Positions 16,282 to 23,581 of a DNA stretch of 64,000 nucleotides are shown piece by piece. Every line of letters begins with the position of its first letter. Within the stretch, counting starts at the first letter, position 1. Source of the stretch: Acidovorax sp. 210-6 (GTDB lineage: Bacteria; Pseudomonadota; Gammaproteobacteria; Burkholderiales; Burkholderiaceae_C); NCBI RefSeq assembly GCF_010020825.1, contig NZ_JAACJE010000001.1, positions 124,001 through 188,000 of the forward strand, written 5' to 3'. The notes under the pieces are model-generated. The model was not told where the DNA came from and ran no database searches. It saw only the letters and a list, made by a program, of their open reading frames with translations. The position numbers and the translations under genes are program-made.

Positions 16282-17445
16282 TTATTTGATAGCTGGTTGC
16301 GCTTGATTGGCAGGCGCTGCAGCCGGTTTTTCTTCGGATTTCTCGGGGCCCGAGGCCACGCGCACCAGGTCCCCATCGTTGAGGAAGCCCGCGCCACGCA
16401 CCACCACCGGCGCACCGGCGTCCAGGCCCGAAAGAATCTCTACCCGCTCGCCCGAGCGCCGTCCGGGCTGCACCTTGAGCCGTTGCACGCGCTGGTCTGC
16501 GCCCAGCACGAAGAGGTAGGTGAAGCCCTCACGCACCACCAGCGCATCTTGCGGAACGGTCAGCGCGTCGCTCTGGCCGAGCAGGAATTCACCGCGCGCA
16601 AACATGCCCGCGCGCAGGTCGGGGTGCGCGGGCAGGTCCACATAGACCAGGGCGTTGCGCGTTTGCGGGTCCACCGTGGGGGCCACCATGCGCAGCTGGC
16701 CCTGCACGCTGGCGCCGCTGGCCGCCGTGACCTGGGCTGCCGTGCCGGGACGCAGGCGGCCCAGCTCGGTGGCGGTGACTTCGGCGCGCCATTCCAGCCG
16801 CCCCTTGCGCACCATGCGGAACAGCTCGGTGCCTGCACCCACCACGGCGCCCACGGTGGCGCTGCGGGCGCTGATGACGCCGTGGTCCGGTGCGCGCACC
16901 AGGGTGTGCTGCAAGCGCAGCTGCTGCGCCTGCAGCAAGGCCTGGGCCGCCTCGACCCGGGCCTGCGCGGCCTGGGCGGCAGTGGTGTATTGCTCGATCT
17001 GCTGCGCGCTCAAGGCGCCGCTGGCCTGTAGCGTGCGTGCGCGCTCGGCGTTGGACGCCGCCTCGGCCGCATGGGCCTTGGCCTCCAGCAGGCTGGCGCG
17101 TGCCTGGGCAACGTCGGCCTGCACCATCTCGGCGGCAAAGGTGGCCAGCACCTGCCCGGCCTTGACGCTGTCTCCCACGTTCACGCGCACTTCGGTCAGG
17201 CGCAGGCCGTTGCTCTCGGCGCCGATGCTGGCTTCCTGCCACGCGGCCACATTGCCGTTGGCGGCCAGGCGCTGGGTCATGGCGGTGCGTTGCGGCGGCG
17301 CGGTCTGCACCGTGAGTGCGGGGCGTGGGGACTTGGCGCTGTCTTGCGCATGGGTGGCGCTGGAGTAGGTCCACAGGCCCGCGCTGGCCAGCAGGAAGAC
17401 GGCCAGCGCCAGGGTGGCAGGGTGGGAGGTCAAGGTGTTGCGCAT
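16282..17445 (-). CDS. RND efflux membrane fusion protein (periplasmic adaptor)
   Basis: A 387-residue adaptor linking the inner-membrane pump to the TolC-like channel. An N-terminal signal/anchor (MRNTLTSHPATLALAVFLLA) is followed by the lipoyl half-motif GNVAAWQEASIGAESNGLRL, a coiled-coil hairpin rich in Ala/Gln/Glu (residues about 105-165), the returning lipoyl motif APDHGVISARSATVGAVVG, and beta-barrel and membrane-proximal domains (RVQRLKVQPGRRSGERVEIL). ATG 17445 has GGAG eight bases upstream and is preferred over TTG 17472. The last dozen codons (PAAAPANQAQPAIK) are derived from a dispersed repeat copy. Confidence 0.93.
   Translation of the reverse strand: MRNTLTSHPATLALAVFLLASAGLWTYSSATHAQDSAKSPRPALTVQTAPPQRTAMTQRLAANGNVAAWQEASIGAESNGLRLTEVRVNVGDSVKAGQVLATFAAEMVQADVAQARASLLEAKAHAAEAASNAERARTLQASGALSAQQIEQYTTAAQAAQARVEAAQALLQAQQLRLQHTLVRAPDHGVISARSATVGAVVGAGTELFRMVRKGRLEWRAEVTATELGRLRPGTAAQVTAASGASVQGQLRMVAPTVDPQTRNALVYVDLPAHPDLRAGMFARGEFLLGQSDALTVPQDALVVREGFTYLFVLGADQRVQRLKVQPGRRSGERVEILSGLDAGAPVVVRGAGFLNDGDLVRVASGPEKSEEKPAAAPANQAQPAIK
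16285..16332. repeat. Dispersed repeat, family A, copy 3 (coding the adaptor C-terminus)
   Basis: The sequence TTATTTGATAGCTGGTTGCG then CTTGATTGGCAGGCGCTGCAGCCGGTTTTT follows the family pattern (ATTGATAGCT, GCGCTT, spacer ATTGG, GCGCT, G-rich step, T-run) with several mismatches. On the reverse strand it encodes the final residues and stop of the membrane fusion protein. Confidence 0.5.
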
Positions 17446-17493
17446 GAAGAATGCTCCGTGGATGGGGTGCAACCCAACAAGGGGGTAGGTGCG

Positions 17494-18912
17494 TCAGTGC
17501 TGAGCCGTGGTGATGGCGACGGGGGCCTGCCATCCGCCGCCAGCGGCGCGGTACAGGGCGACCCAGGCGCCAGCGCGCTCGTGGGCCAGCAGTGCCAACG
17601 ACTGGTCGGCCGCCAGGGCGGTGCGACGTGCGTCTTCCAGCTCCAGTTGGCTGGCCAGTCCGGCGCGCCAGCGTGCCTCAGTGGCGCGGAAGGCGGTGCG
17701 GTAGCCCTCGGCGGCGGCCTGGGCGCTGGCCGTGCGGCCCACGCTGGCGTCCAGTCGGACCAGGGCCTGCTCCACCTCGCTCACGGCCAGGCGCACGCGG
17801 GCCCGGTACAGGGCCACAGCTTCGTCGTAGCGGGCGCGGGCAGCGTCTTCCTGCGCCGCGCGGCGGCCACCGTCGAGCAGCGGCAGGCTCAGGGCCAGTG
17901 GGCCGAGGGACCAGGTGTTCAGGTCGGTTTGCAGACCCTGCGTGCGCACCTGGGCGGCACCAATGGTGCCACTGAGCGCCAGGCGTGGGTAGCGCTGGGC
18001 CTGGGCCTGGCCCACGTCGGCGCTGGCGGCGGCCACCTCGCGCTCGGCGGCGTACACGTCGGGGCGTTGGGCAATCACCTGGGCGGGCAGCGTGGCAATG
18101 CGCAGCAGCGCGTCGGTCGGTGGCTGCAGCGGCGTGGGTGCCAGCCGGGTACGCAGCGTGGCTTCATCGCGGCCCGTGAGCGCCACCAGCGCCTTGAGTT
18201 CCAGCGCGCACTGCATGCGCTGCTGGGCGCTGCGCACCACGGCTTCGGCGGCGCTGGCCTGGGCCAGTGCGTGGGTCGCCGGGGCGGTAAAGCCGGCGCG
18301 CTCGCTCTGCTGCGACAGGCGCGCGGTCTGCGCGCGCGAGCGTTCATCGTCCTCGGCAATGGCCTGCTGTTGCAGGCAGGTGCGCAGGCTGCTGTACTGC
18401 AGCGCCACCTCGGCCGCCACGCTCACGCGGGCGGCATGCCATTGCGCCTGTGCGCCCTGCAGCCGCTCGCTGGCGGCGCGCTCGGCGGCGGCATTGCCGC
18501 CCCACAGGTCGATCTCCCATTGCGCCTGCAGGCCTGCCTGGGCTGTGCTGGCCACGGCGCGGACGGACTCGTTGAAGCCCCGGCTGGCGCTGGCTTGCGC
18601 ATCCACCGAGGGTGTCAGCGCGGCGCGGCTGCCCGTCAGTGCAGCACGCGCCTGCACGATGCGCGACTGCGCCTGTGCCAGATCCGGACTCAGCGCTTGT
18701 GCGTCCTGTACCAACTCCACCAGCAGCGGGTCGCCCCACTGTGCCCACCAGTCGCCCAGGGCTTGCACCGATCCCTGGTGCGGCAGCGGGGCCTGCCAGG
18801 CGGTGGGGGTGGGTGCATCCACCTGTGGTGGCGGGGCCTGGGTGGCGCAGGCGGTCAGCACCAGGGGCAGGCAGATCGCCCGCCACAGGCGGCGGGGGGT
18901 GTGGTCAGGCAT
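17494..18912 (-). CDS. Outer-membrane efflux channel lipoprotein (TolC/NodT family)
   Basis: A 472-residue outer-membrane factor. The N-terminus RAICLPLVLTAC is a lipoprotein signal with lipobox LTAC. The body has two OEP repeats rich in long helices: DPLLVELVQDAQALSPDLAQ near residue 60, and in the second half AQAQRYPRLALSGTIGA with LPLLDGGRRAAQEDAARARY. It forms the outer exit duct for the neighbouring MFP and RND proteins. Its start lies within the last eight bases of the tetR gene, so the two are translationally coupled; the adaptor gene follows after 48 bases. Confidence 0.93.
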   Translation of the reverse strand: MPDHTPRRLWRAICLPLVLTACATQAPPPQVDAPTPTAWQAPLPHQGSVQALGDWWAQWGDPLLVELVQDAQALSPDLAQAQSRIVQARAALTGSRAALTPSVDAQASASRGFNESVRAVASTAQAGLQAQWEIDLWGGNAAAERAASERLQGAQAQWHAARVSVAAEVALQYSSLRTCLQQQAIAEDDERSRAQTARLSQQSERAGFTAPATHALAQASAAEAVVRSAQQRMQCALELKALVALTGRDEATLRTRLAPTPLQPPTDALLRIATLPAQVIAQRPDVYAAEREVAAASADVGQAQAQRYPRLALSGTIGAAQVRTQGLQTDLNTWSLGPLALSLPLLDGGRRAAQEDAARARYDEAVALYRARVRLAVSEVEQALVRLDASVGRTASAQAAAEGYRTAFRATEARWRAGLASQLELEDARRTALAADQSLALLAHERAGAWVALYRAAGGGWQAPVAITTAQH

Positions 18913-19621
18913 GGGGCGGGGCCTTTCGAGAGGAAGGTGCTGGGGATGCCAGTGCGCGGCGGCGTTCGGCCTCGCTGTGCACCATGGCCAGGGCGTAGCC
19001 GGTCAGGCGCTGCGCCCAGGCGGAAAGGGCCTGCGGCCGCGTCAGCCGGGGTGCCACGGCCTGCAGCACGTCGTGCTGGGTCCACATCTGCATCACCAGC
19101 GCGGCAATGGAAAAGGTCAGGCGGTGCATGTCGTCGTCCGCCCGGGTCACGCCCAGGTGCTGGCACAGCAGGCGCAGCAGGGCCATGTGTGGGGTGCGGC
19201 ATTCGCGTTCGATCAGCTCGGGCCACACATGCGTGGGGTCCAGCAGCTCGCGCATGTGCAGCCGCAGCGACTGGCGCATCAGGTCGTCGTGGCGCAGCGG
19301 CTCCAGGTAGCTTTCAAAGTAGCGCTGCAGTGCCGTCTCCAGCGCTATGCCCGGTTCGCTGAAGTAGGCAATCGGCTCCTGGCTGCTGCCCAGGGGTTCG
19401 TAGAACGTGGCGGTGTAGAGCGCCGCCTTGTCGCCAAAGTGGTAGGCAATCGCGGCCACGTTGGCGTCGGCCTCCTGGGCAATGGCACGCACCGAGGTGC
19501 GGGCATAGCCCTGCTGCGAAAACAGCCGCAGCGCCGCCAGCAACAGCCGCTCGCGCGTGGGCTCGCTGTCGCTGCGCGGATCGCGTGGTGTGAATGCTTG
19601 GATGGGTTCACGGACGGCCAT
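18905..19621 (-). CDS. TetR-family regulator of the efflux locus (CecR/DUF1956 type)
   Basis: A 238-residue repressor-type protein. The helix-turn-helix is in residues about 20-65: RERLLLAALRLFSQQGYART, then VRAIAQEADANVAAIAYHFG. The C-terminal ligand-binding part (YFESYLEPLR, RELLDPTHVWPELIERE) resembles the DUF1956 domain of CecR/YbiH. It is the first gene of the efflux operon and probably represses it, with relief by a pump substrate. The stop lies inside the tolC-like gene. The 49 bases upstream to the islet contain GTTTGAATTTGG and CAAACAACTGTTTGA, a short palindrome around TCAAACA/TGTTTGA that could be its operator. Confidence 0.9.
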   Translation of the reverse strand: MAVREPIQAFTPRDPRSDSEPTRERLLLAALRLFSQQGYARTSVRAIAQEADANVAAIAYHFGDKAALYTATFYEPLGSSQEPIAYFSEPGIALETALQRYFESYLEPLRHDDLMRQSLRLHMRELLDPTHVWPELIERECRTPHMALLRLLCQHLGVTRADDDMHRLTFSIAALVMQMWTQHDVLQAVAPRLTRPQALSAWAQRLTGYALAMVHSEAERRRALASPAPSSRKAPPHA

Positions 19622-19670
19622 GGGGCCGCATTAGAACACCAAATTCAAACAGTTGTTTGAAAGTGCTGTG

Positions 19671-20096
19671 TCAACTGACCAAAGTCGCGTTGACCATTGC
19701 AGCGACAGCGATGCCTACGGCGATGCCGGCCGCAATCTCCCATCGGGTGTGGCCTATGCGTTCGCGCAGGGCTTGGTGATCTGCCGTATCGGCTGCCAGC
19801 TTGTTGATGGCGGTGGCGTGCTTCCCGACCTGTTGGCGCAAGCTGTTGGCGTCAAGCATCACGACAAAGGCCAAGGTGACGGCAACGCCGAAGGCGGGTG
19901 TTCCCATGCCATCCTTGAGTGCAATGAGCGCGGCCATGCTGCTGACGATGGCGCTGTGGTTGCTGGGAAACCCTCCATAGCCAATCAGGCCGAACGCGAG
20001 CTTTTTGGCCTTGAAGCTGTTGATGGCGAACTTGGAGACGCCAGCGACGAGCCAGGCAAGAAATGGAGTCAAGGCGTAAGAGAAGTCCAAGATCAC
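19671..20096 (-). CDS. Divergent PAP2 (DUF212) family membrane protein, probable polyprenyl-phosphoribose phosphatase
   Basis: A 141-residue membrane protein of the divergent PAP2/DUF212 family: LTPFLAWLVAGVSKFAI, GGFPSNHSAIVSSMAALI, VMLDANSLRQQVGKHA and C-terminal RIGHTRWEIAAGIAVGIAVA. GTG 20096 overlaps the UbiA stop (GTGA); no ATG fits. The pairing with a UbiA-type decaprenyl-phosphate phosphoribosyltransferase mirrors Rv3807c-Rv3806c of mycobacteria, where the PAP2 protein is the candidate that removes the 5-phosphate from decaprenylphosphoryl-5-phosphoribose. The same role is inferred here. Confidence 0.82.
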   Translation of the reverse strand: MILDFSYALTPFLAWLVAGVSKFAINSFKAKKLAFGLIGYGGFPSNHSAIVSSMAALIALKDGMGTPAFGVAVTLAFVVMLDANSLRQQVGKHATAINKLAADTADHQALRERIGHTRWEIAAGIAVGIAVAAMVNATLVS

Positions 20097-20977
20097 CCCC
20101 GCACCGGCCAAAGCGCCCAACTGCAAGCGGCAATCCAAATCAGTATGGTGAGCAGCAACTGCCAGTCCACGAACAATGCGTCTGTGGGCGACTCTCCCGC
20201 ATCCAGCGCCTCGACCACGAACCAGTAGCGGAACAGGCCGAACAGCACCAACGGCACCGTGATCACCAACTCGGGCTTGGTGGACATCACAAACATGCTG
20301 TAGAAGAGCAGTGCCCCGGTTGCAGACATCTCGGCATAGCGATCCACCAGTGCGACAGTGTATTTTTCGAGCACTTGGCGGCCCTCTGTGCCGCTCTGGC
20401 TGAGCTCCTGGCGCCGCTTGACGGCTGCCAGATACAGTGCCAGACACAGGGTCGTGATGAACATCCAGGAAGACACTGGAACCTCCAGGGCCATGGCTCC
20501 TGCGTAGACGCGCAGGACAAAACCGATGGCGATGGTGAAAATGTCAACCACTGGTTGGTGCTTGAGAACGAAGGTGTACGCCAAATTCAAAGCCAGATAG
20601 GCCGCGATGATCAGCCCTACCTTGGGGGCTGTGAACCAGCCCCATGCCAGTACTGCGTAAAGAATTGCCAGCAGAATCAATGCGCTGGGCAGCGCGACGA
20701 CGCCAGAGGCCAGTGGGCGTGTCTTGGACTTCTTGGGGTGGCGACGATCGCGCTCAATGTCGTGCAGATCATTGACGACATAAGCGGCCGATGATGCGAT
20801 GCAAAACAACAGCATGGCCAGCAGCGCATGACTGACAGCCCTGCCGTCCATGAAGGCACCGGAAAACATCAACGGAGCCAATACAAAGCCGTTTTTGACC
20901 CACTGCTTTGGACGCATGAGCTGGATGAGGCCCATCATGTGCATGCGAGATGAGTGGGTGGTTGCGGTACCATTCAT
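20093..20977 (-). CDS. UbiA-family decaprenyl-phosphate phosphoribosyltransferase (DPPR synthase-like)
   Basis: A 294-residue polytopic prenyltransferase-fold enzyme. LIQLMRPKQWVKNGFVLAPL is the hallmark start of the Rv3806c/NoeC-type group, followed by the first Asp motif YVVNDLHDIERDRRHPKKSK and a second acidic region at VKRRQELSQ. These enzymes transfer phosphoribose from PRPP to polyprenyl phosphate rather than make quinones. ATG 20977 (MNGTATTHSS) has GAGG about ten bases upstream; an upstream in-frame start at 21031 is less likely because it runs into the divergent gtrA gene. Position next to DprE1/E2 homologues supports an arabinose-donor pathway. Confidence 0.87.
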   Translation of the reverse strand: MNGTATTHSSRMHMMGLIQLMRPKQWVKNGFVLAPLMFSGAFMDGRAVSHALLAMLLFCIASSAAYVVNDLHDIERDRRHPKKSKTRPLASGVVALPSALILLAILYAVLAWGWFTAPKVGLIIAAYLALNLAYTFVLKHQPVVDIFTIAIGFVLRVYAGAMALEVPVSSWMFITTLCLALYLAAVKRRQELSQSGTEGRQVLEKYTVALVDRYAEMSATGALLFYSMFVMSTKPELVITVPLVLFGLFRYWFVVEALDAGESPTDALFVDWQLLLTILIWIAACSWALWPVRG

Positions 20978-21006
20978 TGATTTTTGAGCCTCGGCGGTGT
21001 CATCCA

Positions 21007-21420
21007 ATGTTTGCCTTGTCCAAACTGGCAATTAACTATGCCATTTTTGCACTCATTGCAACCGCAGCAAACATCAGCGCTCAGGATCTGCTTATTCGTG
21101 CCTACAGTGGCGAATTTTCCGTTATTGCTTCGGTGGCACTTGGCACGGGAGTCGGGCTTGTCGTTAAGTACATTCTGGACAAGCACTATATCTTTCGTTT
21201 CCAGGCACGCAGCGTCGGGCATGACACCCGGATTTTTGCACTTTACACCGTCATGGGAATGGCTACGACCTTGATTTTCTGGGGTTTTGAATTTGGTTTT
21301 CACCATGTTTTCGAAACCAAAGAAATGCGTTACCTTGGCGGTGTGTTAGGTCTGGCAATCGGCTACTTGGCCAAGTACCACCTCGACAAGCGCTACGTTT
21401 TTCGGGCGGGGCTCGGATGA
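21007..21420 (+). CDS. GtrA family membrane protein
   Basis: A 137-residue protein with four hydrophobic segments and the GtrA pattern: MFALSKLAINYAIFALIATA, VALGTGVGLVVKYILDKHYI and the repeat LGLAIGYLAKYHLDKRYVF. GtrA proteins assist polyprenyl-linked sugar modification and translocation; Rv3789 in M. tuberculosis is a member encoded directly before DprE1, as here. ATG 21007 is chosen over an in-frame upstream start at 20950 that overlaps the divergent UbiA gene. It ends in ATGA overlapping the DprE1 start. Confidence 0.88.
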   Translation: MFALSKLAINYAIFALIATAANISAQDLLIRAYSGEFSVIASVALGTGVGLVVKYILDKHYIFRFQARSVGHDTRIFALYTVMGMATTLIFWGFEFGFHHVFETKEMRYLGGVLGLAIGYLAKYHLDKRYVFRAGLG

Positions 21421-22718
21421 GGCCGGTGGGCTCGTGGGGGCGTTTGAGTGCCGATCCTCACCATGTTGTAGGTCTTTCGGATCTGCACAGTGTCAGGGAT
21501 GTTGTTGCTCAAGGGCCTCATCCAGGTGTGGCCCATGGCATGGGCCGCAGTTATGGTGACGTCTGTCTGAATCCGGGAGGCACGCTTTGGGCCACGACCT
21601 CCCTCGATCATTTCATCGCTTTCGATAGCAGTACCGGGCGTCTCGTGTGCGAGGCCGGAGTCCTGCTCAAGGACATTCAGCGCTTGTTTATTCCTCGTGG
21701 CTGGATTCTTCCCGTCACTCCAGGGACACAATTGGTGACCGTGGGCGGTGCTATTGCGAACGACGTACACGGCAAGAACCACCACGTGGTGGGGTCATTT
21801 GGAGACCATGTCCAAAGTCTCACCATGGCACGTACGGATGGAGAAATCATCCAGTGCGGACCGGACCAGCGCGCAGAGTGGTTCCGCGCAACTGTGGGTG
21901 GGATCGGTCTCACAGGGGTGATCACTCAGGCGGAGATCCAGTTGCGTCCTGTGCGTGGCCCATGGTTGGATACGGAGACCATTCCCTTTGCGGGCCTGGA
22001 TGAGTTTTTTCGGCTTGCGGATGATTCCGAGGCTGCTTGGGAGCACACCGTCTCATGGATTGACTGTCTGGCTCCGGGCCGTGGACGGGGGCTGTTCATG
22101 CGCGGCAATCACACCCATACCGAACACGGCCCGGCGCCCAAGGCACGCAGTTTCGGTGTTCCTGTGGCTCCCCCTGTTTCCATGGTCAACCAGCTGTCCT
22201 CGCGTCCCCTGAATGCAGCGTATTACCACCTCCAGCGGTGGAAGGCGGGGTGCTCTGTCGCTCACCACGAGTCATTTTTCTACCCTCTCGACCATCTGCA
22301 CGATTGGAATCGAATGTACGGCCCCAAGGGTTTTTTCCAGTACCAAAGTGTGGTGCCGCGCGATGTGGGGCAAGACGCAGTTCAAGCCATGCTGAGAGAG
22401 ATATCCCGATCAAGGGATGGCTCGTTTCTCGCCGTGCTCAAGACGTTCGGCAACCGCCAGCCCTTGGGGATGCTGAGTTTCCCGCAACCTGGAGTGACAC
22501 TTGCGCTGGACTTTCCAAACCGGGGCGCGCGCATCCAAAAGCTGTTCGAGCGTCTGGATGCGATCGTCCGTGAGGCGAGAGGGCGTCTGTATCCGGCCAA
22601 AGATGCGCGAATGCCCAGAGATCTTTTCGAGGCTGGTTATCCGCGCTTGGCAGAATTCATGAAATACCGGGATCCGGGGATCAGTTCCGGTTTTTCGCGT
22701 CGCTTGCTGGGGAGTTGA
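21417..22718 (+). CDS. dprE1: Decaprenylphosphoryl-ribose 2-epimerase, FAD oxidase subunit (DprE1-like)
   Basis: A 433-residue VAO/PCMH-type flavoprotein. It oxidises C2 of decaprenylphosphoryl-ribose to the keto intermediate. Diagnostic stretches are AHGMGRSYGDVCLNPGG (FAD site, residues about 38-54), AIANDVHGKNHHVVGSFGDH (the His region equivalent to Mtb His132) and LYPAKDAR near the end, with the catalytic Lys equivalent to Mtb Lys418. Mtb Cys387, target of benzothiazinones, aligns with Ala363 here (PGVTLALDFP), a natural form expected not to bond covalently with them. It overlaps gtrA by ATGA and abuts the DprE2-like gene. Confidence 0.9.
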   Translation: MRPVGSWGRLSADPHHVVGLSDLHSVRDVVAQGPHPGVAHGMGRSYGDVCLNPGGTLWATTSLDHFIAFDSSTGRLVCEAGVLLKDIQRLFIPRGWILPVTPGTQLVTVGGAIANDVHGKNHHVVGSFGDHVQSLTMARTDGEIIQCGPDQRAEWFRATVGGIGLTGVITQAEIQLRPVRGPWLDTETIPFAGLDEFFRLADDSEAAWEHTVSWIDCLAPGRGRGLFMRGNHTHTEHGPAPKARSFGVPVAPPVSMVNQLSSRPLNAAYYHLQRWKAGCSVAHHESFFYPLDHLHDWNRMYGPKGFFQYQSVVPRDVGQDAVQAMLREISRSRDGSFLAVLKTFGNRQPLGMLSFPQPGVTLALDFPNRGARIQKLFERLDAIVREARGRLYPAKDARMPRDLFEAGYPRLAEFMKYRDPGISSGFSRRLLGS

Positions 22719-23471
22719 ATGCAGATAATCAAGAAGATCGTCATCGTTGGCGCCACATCTGCGATTGCGGAACGATGCGCCCGGCGTTGGTTGGAGCAAA
22801 TGCCTATCGATCTGACATTGGTAGGACGCGATGCACAGCGCGTTGAACGGGTGGCGGCGGATCTCAGAGTTCGCAGTCCCCAATCAGAGATTCGGGTTGT
22901 TGAGGCAGACTTTTTGGACCCAGTAGCCATAGATGCGCTGGTCGGAGCAATTGCCCAATCAGGTCACATTGATGTCGCACTGATAGCCCATGGATCGTTG
23001 CCTGAACAAACCGAGTGTCAGTCCGACCTGACATCTTGTCGCGATGCACTGGAAATCAACGGTGTGTCGCCGGTTCTCTTTGCAGAGGCCTTCGCCAAGC
23101 AAATGGAGATGGCCCAACGTGGCACCCTGGCATTGATTGGGTCTGTGGCAGGAGACCGAGGGCGGAAATCCAATTATGTGTATGGCGCCGCCAAGGGGAT
23201 GGTCGCACGTTATGCCCAAGGGCTGCAGCACCGTTTTTCAGGGACGGGTGTCAAGGTCGTGTTGGTAAAGCCTGGCCCGACCGACACCCCCATGACGGCT
23301 CACCTCAAGGCCAAGGGAGCCAGGCTGGCGAAGGTTGACGATGTTGCAAAGGCAATTGTCGATGCGGTCATGGTGGGAAAGCCCATGCTTTACACGCCAG
23401 GAAAATGGGTGGTTATCATGAAAATAATACAACACATCCCCAACAAAATATTCAATAAATTGAATATATAG
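22719..23471 (+). CDS. dprE2: Decaprenylphosphoryl-2-keto-ribose reductase (DprE2-like SDR)
   Basis: A 250-residue short-chain dehydrogenase that starts immediately after the DprE1 stop. The cofactor motif is VGATSAIAERCARRW, with GATSAIA as in DprE2 rather than the usual GxxxGIG. The NAG region is IAHGSLPEQ, the Ser is in LIGSVAGDRG and the catalytic pair is in YVYGAAKGM. The C-terminus has a hydrophobic end (KIIQHIPNKIFNKLNI). The role is NADH-dependent reduction of the 2-keto sugar to decaprenylphosphoryl-arabinose, as in Rv3791. Codon choice shifts toward A/T at the 3' end. Confidence 0.88.
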   Translation: MQIIKKIVIVGATSAIAERCARRWLEQMPIDLTLVGRDAQRVERVAADLRVRSPQSEIRVVEADFLDPVAIDALVGAIAQSGHIDVALIAHGSLPEQTECQSDLTSCRDALEINGVSPVLFAEAFAKQMEMAQRGTLALIGSVAGDRGRKSNYVYGAAKGMVARYAQGLQHRFSGTGVKVVLVKPGPTDTPMTAHLKAKGARLAKVDDVAKAIVDAVMVGKPMLYTPGKWVVIMKIIQHIPNKIFNKLNI

Positions 23472-23581
23472 CGCTGCTCAATTTTAATGGGGTGGCATCT
23501 TGTCTTTTTAATTATCAATATCCTGTGAAATATCGTGCTTCCATTAAAATCAAGGCGTAACCTGATATTTTTAATCGCTTC

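Noticed and set aside
13819-17031. A 1070-codon plus-strand frame antisense to the RND pump and adaptor
   Set aside because: Low-complexity His/Gln/Arg-rich translation and no ribosome site; the minus-strand efflux genes explain the region.
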